From Pempheris klunzingeri (lineage: Eukaryota; Chordata; Actinopteri; Acropomatiformes; Pempheridae), in the NCBI RefSeq assembly GCF_042242105.1, contig NC_092013.1, forward strand, positions 10,351,618 through 10,415,617: 64,000 nt of DNA, read 5' to 3'. The notes under the pieces are model-generated. The model worked only from the letters and a program-made list of their open reading frames with translations. It was not told the DNA's origin and ran no database searches. The stretch's first letter is position 1. Every line of letters begins with the position of its first letter. A program made the translations under genes and the position numbers. Below, in pieces: positions 10,651 to 23,250 of the stretch.

Positions 10651-13600
10651 GTGAGCGCTCCTGTTCGTATGATTTGACTGTGATAACCACAGGCCTGCAT
10701 CTCTGTCTTCAGCATGTTATTTTTGTCCATTTTTCCACTTCGGGTGAACATTTCACGGTTTCTCTACCGGATCAAACGGAATAAGAGAAGAAAAGACAGG
10801 TGTTAATTATCCTGGAGCCAAATAATTGTCGATATTATGGCTTAATGCAATCAATATTTATTTCAAAGGATACGTTTCAGCTTGCATGCAATCGACAGCC
10901 AAATCAAGCTTTGTGTGAATGATTTTTGTTTTCCTGCAGTCTTTTTCTCGACAAGGCAGGCTAATAGGCCCGTCTGAGAGATGGTGTTATATCTGCAGCC
11001 AGTCATTTGTGCTCGCTGGTCCGGATTGCTGGACAGATGATTGCATTACTTTGACATGTTTCTCATGTTTAGGGACGCTGGGCAGTAAGGAGGAGCAGCT
11101 GATGCAGGATACAACAAATGCGGTGTTTTTTTGAGTCCGAATGAGGCAATAAATCTGTCACGCACACGTTGGGAGGGACCCACAGAGCTGATGTGTGTCT
11201 GTAGCATGTTCACTGTTCTCCTCAGCTCCCAAGCTTTTAGGTTAATTAAGAACAGCAGCGGGCCTAATTCACCATGTAGTTTGGCTCTGATTGGCCTGCA
11301 TCCTCATTACTTAGATCATCTGTCACCTCAGTGTAAAGACGGTCACACTATCACAGCGGATCAGCAAGGCATAAAACACAATAAAAACAAGACACGGAAA
11401 CATTAAATTGCATGTAAAAGACAATAAAAGCACAAGAAAATAAATAGTTAAAGCTTAAGAGAAGATGCATTAAAAGACAATAAAAGCATACAAATTAAAA
11501 GAAAGTTATGTAGCCACAGTAATCAGTAATGTTTTATGGTCTGATTTAAATGACAGAACTAATAGCTGCTTCACTTTGCTTGGTTCTGATTCTGGGAACA
11601 CTAAGTAGACCTGCAGCAGATGACCTGAGGGGTCTGGACGCCTCATACCTTTATAAGTAAGTCAGTTATGTGTTTATGCATCAATCAAAATGCCCAATTT
11701 CAATCCCCATGCTGGGCAATAGGACCGGGCAGTGCTACTATAAACACAGTTTAACAGGACACAGATCAAATATAATGTGATATGTTATATTTTTCATAAT
11801 CTTTTGAAGCAAGATGATTCTCATAATCTTCAACTTCAGTCTGTATTATGTTATGACCTGAGTTAAGCTGTCACTCAGTCTGTTATTGGAGACTGGATTA
11901 TGTAAAGTTGTCATTTAACAATCTGTTGTAAATTTGACTCTAAAATTGTAGTTAAAATCTGAGGAAAAAAAACTGAACAGGTTTGAGGTGCATAATAGTT
12001 GGTTTGCATGGTTTTACACATTAGTTGTAATTGTTATTTCATGCTCTGTATTTTCTATTTTTAGTTTGCTGTGTTTGTTACCACCGGAATAATCAGAGTG
12101 TTATAGACAACTGCGGCACCTATAAATTTAGAAAGTACGGACAGTGCAATCCTGTTATTGGGAGAGTTGTGCAACCGAATGTTATTCAAGTCTACACTTT
12201 GTGAAAAGTAGTTATACTCTGTGATAGACTAATGAGTCTGCTGTAAGTTGTATATTCAATGTATCCAGCATGTCTAATGGAATGAAGGAAGTGCTCTTTG
12301 AAAAGAAAAAAAAAGGATCACTTTGAGAAAACATTTCCTCTGAGAGATGTCTAAGTGCTCCCAAAACAGCCCAGCTGATTGGCTACTCAGTGCTGAGCTC
12401 ATCTCTTTCCCTAATATTGATTTTTTCCCCTTCCTGTATACCACAATAACATTTAATTGGTCACATCCTGTTACAGCTGCAAGCAGGGCAACAGGAGCAG
12501 GGGGGAAAGTACCCAGATATGTGCGATTGAATGCAGAGCCAGTTCAGTTTAGTCATTTATTTGCAAAAAAAAAAAAAATCAAGGTTCAAAAAGCTAAACA
12601 GGCCATGAGGCAGGCATGGGTCCAGGCGACTGAAAAGCAGAGGAGGGAAGTGGGAGCAGGTAGCGGGTTAGTGGATGGGGCAGTGAGGTGATGGGGGGGG
12701 TCTGAAGCTGTCTGATGGACAGCTGGAGGATGTGGAGTTGGAGGAAAGCACGTGGTGCAGGACAAGTGAGCAGAGGCTGGAGAGCATCACAGAGGGCTGG
12801 GGGTGAGAGTGTGTCGCTGAAGGGACGCAGAGTGAGACACGCCCAAACCCTTCAGGATTTCCCCTGGGGGCTGTGAGAACACGCAGGCAGCTGGTGAAGC
12901 GCCATATGGGCGCTCCGCTGTGATGATTCAATTGCTTTGTTCTGTTTTGTACATATTTTATACTCCTGTGGGAACTACAGAAGTCTGTAACGCTATGATG
13001 ATTTTTTGTTCACCCCTGTATTTTATATTTTAATTGCTTTCTGTTTCTAGATGGGGAAGGCGCTCACTCATTTCTGGGACTATCTACACAGTTTCTGGAG
13101 ATGCAAGTGCCCACAGAGGATGCCCTTTCACTGACTGGATAGAGGCAGTTGGGTATGTTTCTTCATTTTTAATCACATTTTGCCCTCTCTTGACATGTAC
13201 AAAAACATTCAAATCAGTTTTTACAGAACAATATTATTGCTTTTAACAAGCATGGTAAAGTCATTGTGTTCATGTTGCAGCAAAACAAACAAGAATTACT
13301 GCATCCCTTTCCCTCAATTCTTTAACATCTTCTTGTTGACTGAAAAGCAAAATGGTGGAAGTTACAGTCCAAAATATTGTACATTTTGCACGGATGGTGG
13401 GATTAGAGCAATTGAAGAGAGTATCGTGTATCAACAGTGAAAATATTTATTTCATCACAGCCATATATTTATATTTATATTCATTTTGCTATTGCTATTT
13501 TTTCTTTTACTATTGCTTCTTTTCACTCTCCCTGTACTATTGTTGCTGCTGTAACATGAGAAGTTCCCCCTATGGGGGATCAAATAAAGAAAAGTCTAAA

Positions 13601-14603
13601 GTCTAAACAGAAATTCGGTGATTGTCAGTTTAGATCAATGTAGCTGTAGCTTCAGGAAGCAAACCAACCCACCCATCCTCACACACAACACACACACACA
13701 CACACACACACATACACAGAGCGGATACAGAGTTTTTGTTCATCCCAGCTGTAAGGTAGGAGAAAGAGCTTATTGTGTAACGGGACATTTCTGAAAAGTG
13801 AAACATCTGCTTTCTGTAAATGTGGCGCAGATGGAAAGAGATGAGATGATAGAGGAAAACACGAGAGACGGGGGAGAAGAGAACTTTAGTTTTACACAGA
13901 TTGAGCTAGCCGGTCTGATTCGTTCTGCTAACCCAGCAGCCTGGTGCCAAACTGCTTGTATTGTTTGCCAGGCTGTATGTATTATTACTTTTAACTCTGC
14001 CTGTGTGTGTTTCCATGAGTGAAACCAGGGTTTAGTTACATGTTAAAGGTGGTGAGAGCCCATGAGTCTGCATGGTTAAACAATACAAGATTCAGAGGCT
14101 ATTTCAGTGGTTGTTGTTGTTGTCTTAGATGGCAGAGACACCATACAGAGTAACATAGATATGTAGATCCTGATGATAATTAAGTGAAATCAGATCGATC
14201 ATATCATGTAGAGTACAGCTCTGTGTTCACTCAATGCTTCTACATCTGTTTTCTTTGCACCGTTAAGTGGATCCTCCAGAAATGTGACCACAGCACATCT
14301 GAAGAATGCTCCGCGGCTCTGGAGCCATAATGATGACGTACAGCATAGATTTTTTTTTTTTCAAGTCTGACTTACATAATATGTCCAAATGTATGAATGG
14401 GGACCACACCCACACCCGTTGCTCTGTGCAAAATATCATTCTTTGGTCTCAGCTAGAGCTAATGCTAATGTTTCAACCTCCTAAAGTTAGTCAAATCAAG
14501 TGGATATCATACAAGTCTTAAGACTTTTTAGCATGGAATTCCCTTTCTCTTGTTCCCTGGATGGTTTAAGCATATATAAATGTACATATGTGCGTCTGTG
14601 TCA
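10651..14603 (+). other. b4galnt1: first intron of b4galnt1
   Basis: No coding exon is recognised in this stretch. It holds a (CA)n tract at about 13687-13712, AT-rich sequence, and blocks around 11380-11640 that look like decayed interspersed repeats (repeated AAGACAATAAAAGC motifs). The 3' end is the GTGTCAG acceptor just before 14604. Confidence 0.5.
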
Positions 14604-14612
14604 GGTTTTAGG

Positions 14613-17600
14613 ATGCGCTCCCTGAGAAAGACGGTGTTGCTCGCCATCCTGGTGTCCGTGGTGCTGGTACTGGCACTCCTCCATTCATGGCCCACTCGGG
14701 CTTACACCACAGTGGATGTGTGGCAGCGACCGGTGCCGATAGTAGAGAGGCATCTGGAGGAGAGGCTCCCAGAACCAGACCACAGATTAGGCAACATCCC
14801 CTTTCGCGTGAGGGAGAGTGTGGCAAGGTAAGTGTCAACAAAGGGCATTTTTAAACCAAGTTATTAATTTATTGAATTTCTAAACACCTCAGCATAGCAG
14901 AGCTCAGCTAAAACCTGATTTCCTCTGATGATTCTTCCAGCTTGTTGGCTCGAAACGGATGTGTATGTGAGGGTGAGAGTGGAGGAGTAAACTTGCCCTT
15001 CGCCCAACTCTTATTCCCGCGGGTGTCAGCGCACCCGCTGCACACTGCCTTTGAGGCCTCTGAGCTGGAGGAAATGAAGAGGAGACGGGCCAAAGAGTAC
15101 AAGAGTTTCCAGAAGAGGTAAACGACACCGTAAAGCACAGACGTCACTAATTGTTGCCAGAAGAGCAGAATAGAGTAATTAATGAAGCATGAGCAAAAAA
15201 AAAAAACTACTAGAAAAGCACTCCCTGAATATCATTTTAATTTACGTTTAACATATTAGATGCAAAATGCAGCGTCAGTCATTTCTGGATAATGTTTAAT
15301 ATCAGAAACTTTCTTACTCTCCCTCTCTCTTTGACGGAGAACGTCACTGACTCTTCACCTTTTAGCTTGGTATCACTCAGGATTCATTATTCCATGTTTG
15401 ACTGATCCAGAACAGAGCAGCAATGATATTAAAGAGATCAAAATGAAAACAAAATCACATTATTCATGTTCTTTTCTCCCTATACTGGCTCCCTTGATGC
15501 CTTAAACATTGAATAGCATTTCTGCTTGATGTGGTTTTTCCAGCCAAGAATAAAATCACAAGGTGATAAAAGGTCTGTTATTAATAGCTGCCGTTGAATT
15601 CTCTCTACTGGATTTTGTGTTTTCAAAGAGCAAAAACTCACTTACTGGATTTAAGGGTATTTGTCTGCTTGTTCTATTCCCGTCTATGCTTGTGGATGTT
15701 TGTTGTGTGTGACGGTTCAGTGTGCATCTTCATGATGTTTTTTTTTTTTCCCACTCAGGTCACAGACACCTGCAGATGTTCTCATGATTGCAGAAGCTAA
15801 CAGTCCCTTACAGTATCCAACGCAGGGGGTGGAGGTCCGACCCCTGAAAACAATCATCATCCCAGGTAGGACTTCAGTCACTGGATTAGATCATTTAATT
15901 AAAGCACTGCTCACTACCACAGCTAATAAGTCATCTTATTAGAGCTGGCTCATATGTGACCTCGTCAATCAATCAAATTCTTTATTGTCATTTTTGTGCA
16001 ATGTTTATAAAGTACACTTTTATAAAGTAGAGGAAATATGTGTTTGAAACACAGTTAAAAGGCAGTGTGGAGTAAAAGGCCATCATTAAAGCAAGTTCAC
16101 ATACTGAGGTAAAAAAAAAAAAAAAACTCTAACTGTTTACACGTTGTGGTTTAGCAGTCTAATTGCTGTGGGGAAGAAGCTATTCATCAGGAGTAAATGC
16201 TCCTGTATGTTTTCCCCGCTGGAAGGATAGAGAACAGGCAGTGGGGAAGGATGGGAGGGATCGCTGGGGATGCCGCATCCTCTGCTGATGCAGCGTCAGA
16301 GATGGAAGAGAAGCACCAGTGATCCCTTCTGCATTGATTTATTAAACATCAACATTCAACAACATTTCGATCACAAGGGCCTTTCTCAAGACATATCAAT
16401 AAAGTGTATCTCTGTGTGTGCGTGTGTGTGTGTGTCCATGATCCCACACAACAGCTGACGACCACAGGATTCCCTCAACTGTCAAAAAACGTATTACATC
16501 TATAATACAATATCTCTAATCTTACACTCTCAAGATCATTCCAAACAACATTTCCACGTTTGAGCAGTAGTTTACACCATAGCAGGAAAAAAATCTCATT
16601 CTATAAAACACACAGGTCTAGTTAGAGATTTGGCAGTAGGTTGGATTGTATCAGATCAGGTCCTCATTCGTTCCCAAAGGTGCAAGAGTGTCTAATTCAG
16701 TGCCACCTTTCAGGAGGGTTCCTTAGGTGACCTCCTTGTCATACCAGTATACCAGTATGAGGTCAGGGATGTTTCATATGTGTCAAACTAAAGGCCAAAG
16801 GCACTGTCCTGTTTTGCATCGCTAATAGTAGAAAGATGTTCGGCCATATGTGAACTCTTGTCATAAAGTCTGGAGTACAGAGAGCTCACTGGACTTCACT
16901 TATCTGTATGACCTAAGGAGCATGTTTGATACATTTTTAGCACAAATAAATCTATTTAAAAAAATCAGGACACACAGAGAGCAAATGAAATGAAAGTGAA
17001 ATGTAGATTAAATATGTCCTAATGGGTGTAGCAACTAAGCCTGTCTATTGTATCATATTCTTTCAGGATTGGCCATACATGACCTTCCCAGAGACCACTA
17101 CTCGGTAAGTTTTTCAGTTTGTCTGTCTTGACTTTGGCATATTTCTGATATCTGCTGTTCTTTTATCCATCAACTTTTGTTTCCATCTCGCCGCAGATAA
17201 ACATCACTGCCACGCTGGGAACCCTGAATGTGGCAGCAGAGGTAGACGGGGTGAAAATCAAAGGCGATGGCGAGATGCACATGACTCTGTCAAGCAGCCT
17301 CCTGCCGAGCCTGAACCGACAGCTGCAGTTTGTCACCTACACAAACACACTCTTCCACCCGAGCACAGTAGACACAGGTGAGGCCTCAAACAAAAGCCCC
17401 CTCTCTTCCTCTTACTTTCAGTTAAATGCAAAAAGCCCCAACATGGCCTCCAGTGTGCACCAGTTTCCTTCATCAGATTGTCTAATAGCCAGACATGCCA
17501 GTCTGGTCATACAGTATGAAGAAGGATAAATCCCTTAGATAGATGTGGTTATAGTTAACTTATTTTTATCAGCCTTCTTGTATTTTTAGCATTTTTCAGT

Positions 17601-20600
17601 TGCAGTTTGGTTAGGCTTAGGCACTAAAGCTACTTGGTTAGCTTTAGGAAAAGATCATGGCTTGGGTTACAACAATAACTCAAATACAACTGTAAAAGAC
17701 ACATGAAACACAGAATATACTCTTTTCAACATACAACTGGGTGTAAATAGCCAACGTGGCTACTGACACCCAGGTGAAAATAGCATCTGCCTTCTTTCAT
17801 CTGATTGAGACATAATGCTAATCTTACTGCATAGTTGGCTTCATAATAGCAGAATTCATTGTTGTGTTGTGCCCTTTTGCATTTAGGTTTTCAGTTATTG
17901 CAGTGGTCGCGCTCTCATTCAGGGCCGCCACAGGTATCAGTATTCTCATGCAATAAGAATATTTCCCAAAATGTCCCCCCACCCCTGCCTCCAAAAAAAA
18001 CCTGATTGTTGTCTTGGTGTTCTTTTTATTCCTTTTAAACTTTCTGTTGTCACCACATAGAAATATGTCTGTAAGCAGGAGGAAATGTTTGCAGAGGTTT
18101 AGACACTATCTCTTTGTGTGGAGCTGGGCAGCCAATCAGGAGGCAGTCTAATAATACAGCCTGTTTGATCTGCTTCAGCAGAGAATCAACAGTGGTGATC
18201 AGGGACAAAGCCTGAGGACAAACAACAACTGGAGACCAAATTTAACTCTCTGACTTGTCTGCCAGCATTTTAGAGTGACATGATGTTGATTAAATCTTCA
18301 GTAAATGGAGTAAACGTCTGATTAACACAACTGGAACCAGAAAGGAGCCAATCAGCCACAGTTGGATCCTGTTACGCTAATCAAATTAGTTAGAAGTCGT
18401 TTTTGTTTTTGTTTTGTGTCTTTTAGTGCAGTTCGCGACAGAGGGGCATCAAGCCATCATCAGTATCAAGATTCGTCATGGCGTGACACCCAAACTCTAC
18501 AACACAGGATCCAAAGGAGGTAAAACACACAACCAAAGTCAAAAATCACGTCATTATTTAAACTGTACACCTGCTATTTTTGAAATGTCAATATTTGCTA
18601 AACAAAAATGTTTGTTTGATTTTCTTTCTCTGTAGAGTACAATGTCAGTGCCCTGGTTACCATAGCCACAAAGACTTTCCTGCGTTATAACAAGCTTCAA
18701 GATCTAATCGACAGCGTGAGAAGATACTATCCTACTGTCACCATAGTAATCGCTGATGACAGCGAAAATCCCAAAACCATCTCCGGGCCTTACATCGAAC
18801 ATTACATCATGCCTTTTGGAAAGGTGAGGGAGTGAATTTATGTCACACGCAGCCCAACAGAAACCTGAGCATAACACAAAGAAAGTGACTCCTGTCTTTC
18901 CTCACTCTTAACGATGGCCCGTGCCACAGCAGATGCGGTTCAAACAGAATTGATTTATTGTCAGATAGTTTTCAGCTTCAGGGTGGGAAAAGGCCAAAAT
19001 AATAACACGTAAATATATACTATATAATAAAACGTGTATTAAAACACAGGAGAAAAAGGAATCAAAAGAAAAGGCTTCTCACCCCTACAACTACCCGGGA
19101 CTGCTTTTAGTCTACATTTGCAATATTCACAATAGAGATTAGTTAACTAACCAAAATGCAAAGTTGGCACACAGCACGGTCCAGTTGGGGTCCAGGAAGG
19201 AGAAGGAAAGGAGTCAGTAGGTGCCATTTTACAGTAGGCGCCATCAGTGCTCAAGTCAATCAGCAGAAACACACAGTCACATCCAAATGCACATTATGAC
19301 CTGGGTCATAATACCCTTCATAACACTCTTTTAATTTCACGTCTCTGCTGTCGCTGTCGATGCTGTTTGGTATTCAAGCTCTGTGTCACGTGCCATAGGG
19401 TTGGTTTGCTGGACGAAACCTGGCCGTCTCTCAGGTGACCACAAAGTACGTGCTGTGGGTGGACGACGACTTCATCTTCACAGCCAACACCAAGCTGGAG
19501 AAACTGGTGGATGTTTTAGAGAGAACCACTCTGGATCTGGTGAGAGACAGAGTATTATAATGTTTCGTTTTTAAAGGCGCAGTGTGGTGTTTCCATTGAG
19601 ATGTCAACATAAGCTTGTGTGTGTGTGTGTGTGTGTGTGTGTCCATCCAGGTGGGTGGTGCAGTGCGAGAGGCCACAGGTTATACTGCCACCTACAGACA
19701 GACCATCTCCATTGAGCCAGGGGAGGAGGATGGCGACTGTTTACACATGAGGAGAGGATTTCATCACGTCATCCAAGGCTTCCCCAACTGTGTTGTGACT
19801 GACGGGGTCATCAACTTCTTCCTGGCTCGCACCGACAAAGTCCAGCAGGTCGGCTTTGACCCACGGCTGGCCAGGGTAGCTCACCTGGGTGAGTACAGTG
19901 AAACACCTCAGACAGAATTATTTCCCTATCGAACACACAATTAAGATGGGAAAACACAGCAGCAGGATGTGAAAAATGAATAATTGTGTCGCAGTACCAC
20001 ACCTCTATAGATACTAAATCTACTGAGCATATATGTTTATGCATGTATGTACTCAGATGAAAGCATGACAGCAGACTTAGAAAACCGACTGCATCACCAT
20101 CAGCCAATGTTTTACGAAGAAGCTTTAGTAATTTATGTTTTATAGATTCACATCTCATTTCGGTTACTGAGATAATATCATGTACCGAGAAATTATACTG
20201 TGAAATTTTCTTATTAGAGTCACTGCTCTGCTGTAATTAAACTATTAAAATAAATGCATTAAATAAAATTGAATTCAATTTAGATTTAGTCTGCTGATAT
20301 CTGGTTTCCCAGTTCTCCCCCCTCAGCTCTTAGGTTGATTAAATCCTCGTATTCCACCCTGTCTGCATGTTTTTACGGCTGTTTATTTTACATGACCTGC
20401 CGGGTATCTTTGAAGGCGTTCCACAAGAATTTACAATAACATATTTAGAGTGATAATGACTGACCCAAGCAATGAGGTTTAAGAGGTTAATTTAATTAGT
20501 TTTTAAATGACAATGAGTTGAAGATTTATATGCGTTTTGTTCATGTTTGCTCTGCAGAGTTTTTCATCGACGGCTTGGGATCTCTCCACGTGGGCTCTTG

Positions 20601-20775
20601 TGACGATGTCATTGTCAATCATGCAACCAAAATCAAGCTCCCCTGGGCCAGCCAATCAGAGAGCGACAAGACTTACGCCAAGTTTCGTTACCCCCTGGCC
20701 TCCTCTGACGCCACACACACGAAAAATGGCCTCCTGTTCTTCAAAAACCGATTCCAGTGTTTGACTCATAATTAG
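14613..20775 (+). CDS. b4galnt1: beta-1,4-N-acetylgalactosaminyltransferase 1 (GM2/GD2 synthase), complete
   Basis: The enzyme transfers GalNAc from UDP-GalNAc to GM3, GD3 or lactosylceramide in the Golgi, committing them to complex gangliosides. Coding exons: 14613-14827, 14941-15117, 15759-15865, 17067-17104, 17197-17377, 18427-18519, 18636-18823, 19399-19539, 19651-19888, 20558-20775. Phases agree and give 531 residues, against 533 in human. It is a type II membrane protein: a short basic cytosolic tail (MRSLRK), then a hydrophobic anchor at about residues 7-23. The glycosyltransferase-A catalytic domain starts near residue 290 ([16 protein letters not shown]). The metal/UDP-binding acidic motif WVDDDF (D355-D357) lies in the 19399 exon. 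[31 protein letters not shown] and [17 protein letters not shown] match the family closely. The chosen ATG gives the expected anchor; an in-frame ATG at 14580 lies before the acceptor. It is head-to-head with os9 and tail-to-tail with arhgef25. Confidence 0.97.
15960..16420. repeat. interspersed repeat cluster in b4galnt1 intron
   Basis: TTCTTTATTGTCATTTTTGT followed, around 16150-16260, by TTAGCAGTCTAATTGCTGTG and GGGGAAGAAGCTATTC resembles a common fish non-LTR repeat. A second unit around 16340-16400 has AACATTTCGATCACAAGG and CCTTTCTCAAGAC. Class and exact limits are uncertain. Confidence 0.45.
19616..19642 (+). repeat. (TG)n tract abutting a b4galnt1 splice acceptor
   Basis: About 13 TG units end only eight bases before the intron's final base, so the (TG)n-CCATCCAG sequence serves as the 3' splice region of the 19651-19888 exon. 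Confidence 0.95.
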
Positions 20776-23250
20776 CTCCCCTCCTCCTCATCCCGAGGGT
20801 TCCTCTGCTCTTCCTGAGTTGCCAAAGAAGTCCTCCTCCACCGCCTCCCGTCAGATAAGATTTCAGACAAACACTTTGGTTTGCCTTTTCTTGAAAACCT
20901 TGACAAGAGTTTTCAGGCTTTACCGTAGAGAAAATGTGCCATTAGAGCAGTTTTTAGCATGTTTGTTTCAGTCAGTGCAGAGTTAGAAGTCGTCATAATG
21001 CGGTGGATATCCTGAAGCCAGATATGAAAGTTGAGGCTCTGCTCTGGAGTGGAAACAGTAGAGAATCAGCCGTAGTAACTAACTTGTCGTCCGGTTTACA
21101 CAGACCAAGTAAATCAGAGCTTAATCTTGATTTAAGGCTTTTTGTTTGTTAAATCTTATCTGGCTCTACATCCTCGAGTTGTTCTAACGCCGGGACCCAC
21201 CAGGTAGCACCAATACAGTCTGAGTCCCCTCATCGTCATTCTACGCTGATGTGAGCAGAGGTCCACGTGTCCTCCTTCGATTTGCACTATTCAAAAAGAC
21301 TGAGCCTGGAAAAGCAATAGTGACGCCTGAGAGCCCAAGACGAGGACTCACTCTTAGCGAGGACGGCGGGAAAGTTCCTAGAAGGTGACAATCCTGTAGA
21401 CACCAAGCAAAGGTATCCTTTCTACCAATGCCACATGAAGAACGCTTTCAGAACTTTTTCCACCTGTGGTACCTGCGCTCTGTCACTGACTGGTCGTGCC
21501 AAAGGTTCAGCTGCTGGCTTTGGGGTGTTTTTATCTGTTTGTGTTATGGTTTTGCTACCCCTCCCCACCCCTCTACCCAGAATCCTGTGTGTCAATTGTG
21601 AGCGATTAATCACGTCTGAGGAGGAGGAGGAAGTTTTGGTCCAATCCAGTCATGGGGTCACACCAGGTGTTAGCTGATCTGGGAGCAGGCTTGTGTTTTT
21701 TTTGTCTTCTGCTGTCCTTCGCTCTCTCTCTTTCTCGGCTTCGCCAACTAACTCCTGAGGAAGATGAGCGTTTCTGTCCAGTGTACGCTGATGAAGAAGA
21801 CCGAAGTGATTGCATCTTTACATGCTGCCTAAAAGAAAAGAACCAAAGTGCATGTTTATTTTTCCTCATTATGAAAGAAAAGAGAAGGAAAAAAAACAAG
21901 CACATTGAGACAGAATTAATGAGAGTGTTGGGCTTCACTATACGGTGAACAGCACATGGTGAAGACCTTATGTTTCTTTTCTGTGTGAAACTATTGGGCT
22001 CCTTTCCCCAATGCCCCCAGTTTCACAGATAGGTGTAAAATCACCCCGCACCCAGCTCCACAGTCACCATTGGCCGGAGGGGACACATGATTTTACGACC
22101 TCAGCCCAAGAAAACCAGTTCACCCCCACTGAACTTTCTCTTTCTCATCGTCTCCTGAAGTGGAGAGACCACTTCTCTTTCTGATGTCTCTCCTCAAGTG
22201 GAGAGACCAGTTCTCTTTCTGATGTCTCTCCTCAAGTGGAGAGACCACGCTCTTTCCTGCTCCCTCTCCTCCTGCAGAGGAGAGAAGCTCAACTCAGCTA
22301 GGCTCTGTCTCAGTGTGGTCTGTACCAGAACAGCCACCTCCTTCATGGTAGCGACACAAGGTCCTGCCTGAAGTAAACAGATCAGAGCCAGCAGGCACGA
22401 CCCAGAGTCTGCCAGCTGATAACCAACAACAAGAGCACAGAGCTGCTAACTAATAGGAACAAAGGAGCGACCAGATTCCTCCAGCCTGCAACCACACAGC
22501 AACGGACAAGAACCACACCTTTCCTCCAGCAACGAGCTGAGAAAGCAGCATCCTCAAGCACAACAAGAGTTTGATGATAAAGGAAACACTGGATGAGTAG
22601 TCAGAGCATGAGAGGGAAAACAGAGGGAGATGAAGTCAATGAGACGGTGGAACAGTGAGGCTTGAAAATTCAGTTTGAGTTACTGTATGTGAAAGACTGT
22701 AATACACTCATGCCTGAAGCGATGTTGCTGTTCTTCAATACCATGGCCTTTAGATGGTGCCCTTGTATCACTCTATTGTTTCCTAATAAGTCAGATTACT
22801 TTTTAACAATCATTTGTCATGAGAAAAGAGGTGTCAGAGATTTATCTACTTTTCTTTTTTTTTTTTAAATCTCAAGAGGAATATTTTAAAACTGTTTTGT
22901 GTGATGTTTCTGTCTGTTATGGATTTCTTTTCTTTTTGTTCACCAACATGCGATCGACGTGAAGCTCTGTGGACGGGGGTTCTGAATCTAACTTCATCAG
23001 CGACACTATTATGAGAGGCTTTTGTGTAGTTGTGTGTTCTGTCTCGTGTCAGGATCTGTAACCGTTGACAGGCCTGTTGCTGAGCTGAAAACTTTTATTT
23101 TATTTTTCTAACAGTGATATTGTGTTAGCACTGAAATTTAACTTGCCTGCTTCACCCGAAACCCACTGGTGTGAGTCGTCTGATCACGGCATAACGAGCA
23201 TTTTTTAAATTTATTTCAAATGTTGACATATTAAAATGTCTGTGGAAACA
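20776..23250 (+). other. b4galnt1: b4galnt1 3' untranslated region (probable extent)
   Basis: No coding sequence follows the TAG at 20773-20775. A possible polyadenylation signal is ATTAAA at 23230-23235; no nearer canonical AATAAA stands out. The stretch contains the stem-loop array at 22150-22284. The 3' end is not firmly placed. Confidence 0.4.
22150..22284 (+). repeat. array of four short inverted repeats (tandem stem-loops)
   Basis: The unit GTCTCTCC-TCAAGT-GGAGAGAC (8-bp stem, 6-nt loop) occurs at 22186-22207 and 22224-22245, 38 bases apart, joined by a conserved TTCTCTTTCTGAT spacer. A related imperfect copy precedes it (22150-22169). A fourth hairpin, CTCTCCTC-CTGCA-GAGGAGAG, follows at 22264-22284. 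It is both a minisatellite and a series of hairpins. Confidence 0.8.
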
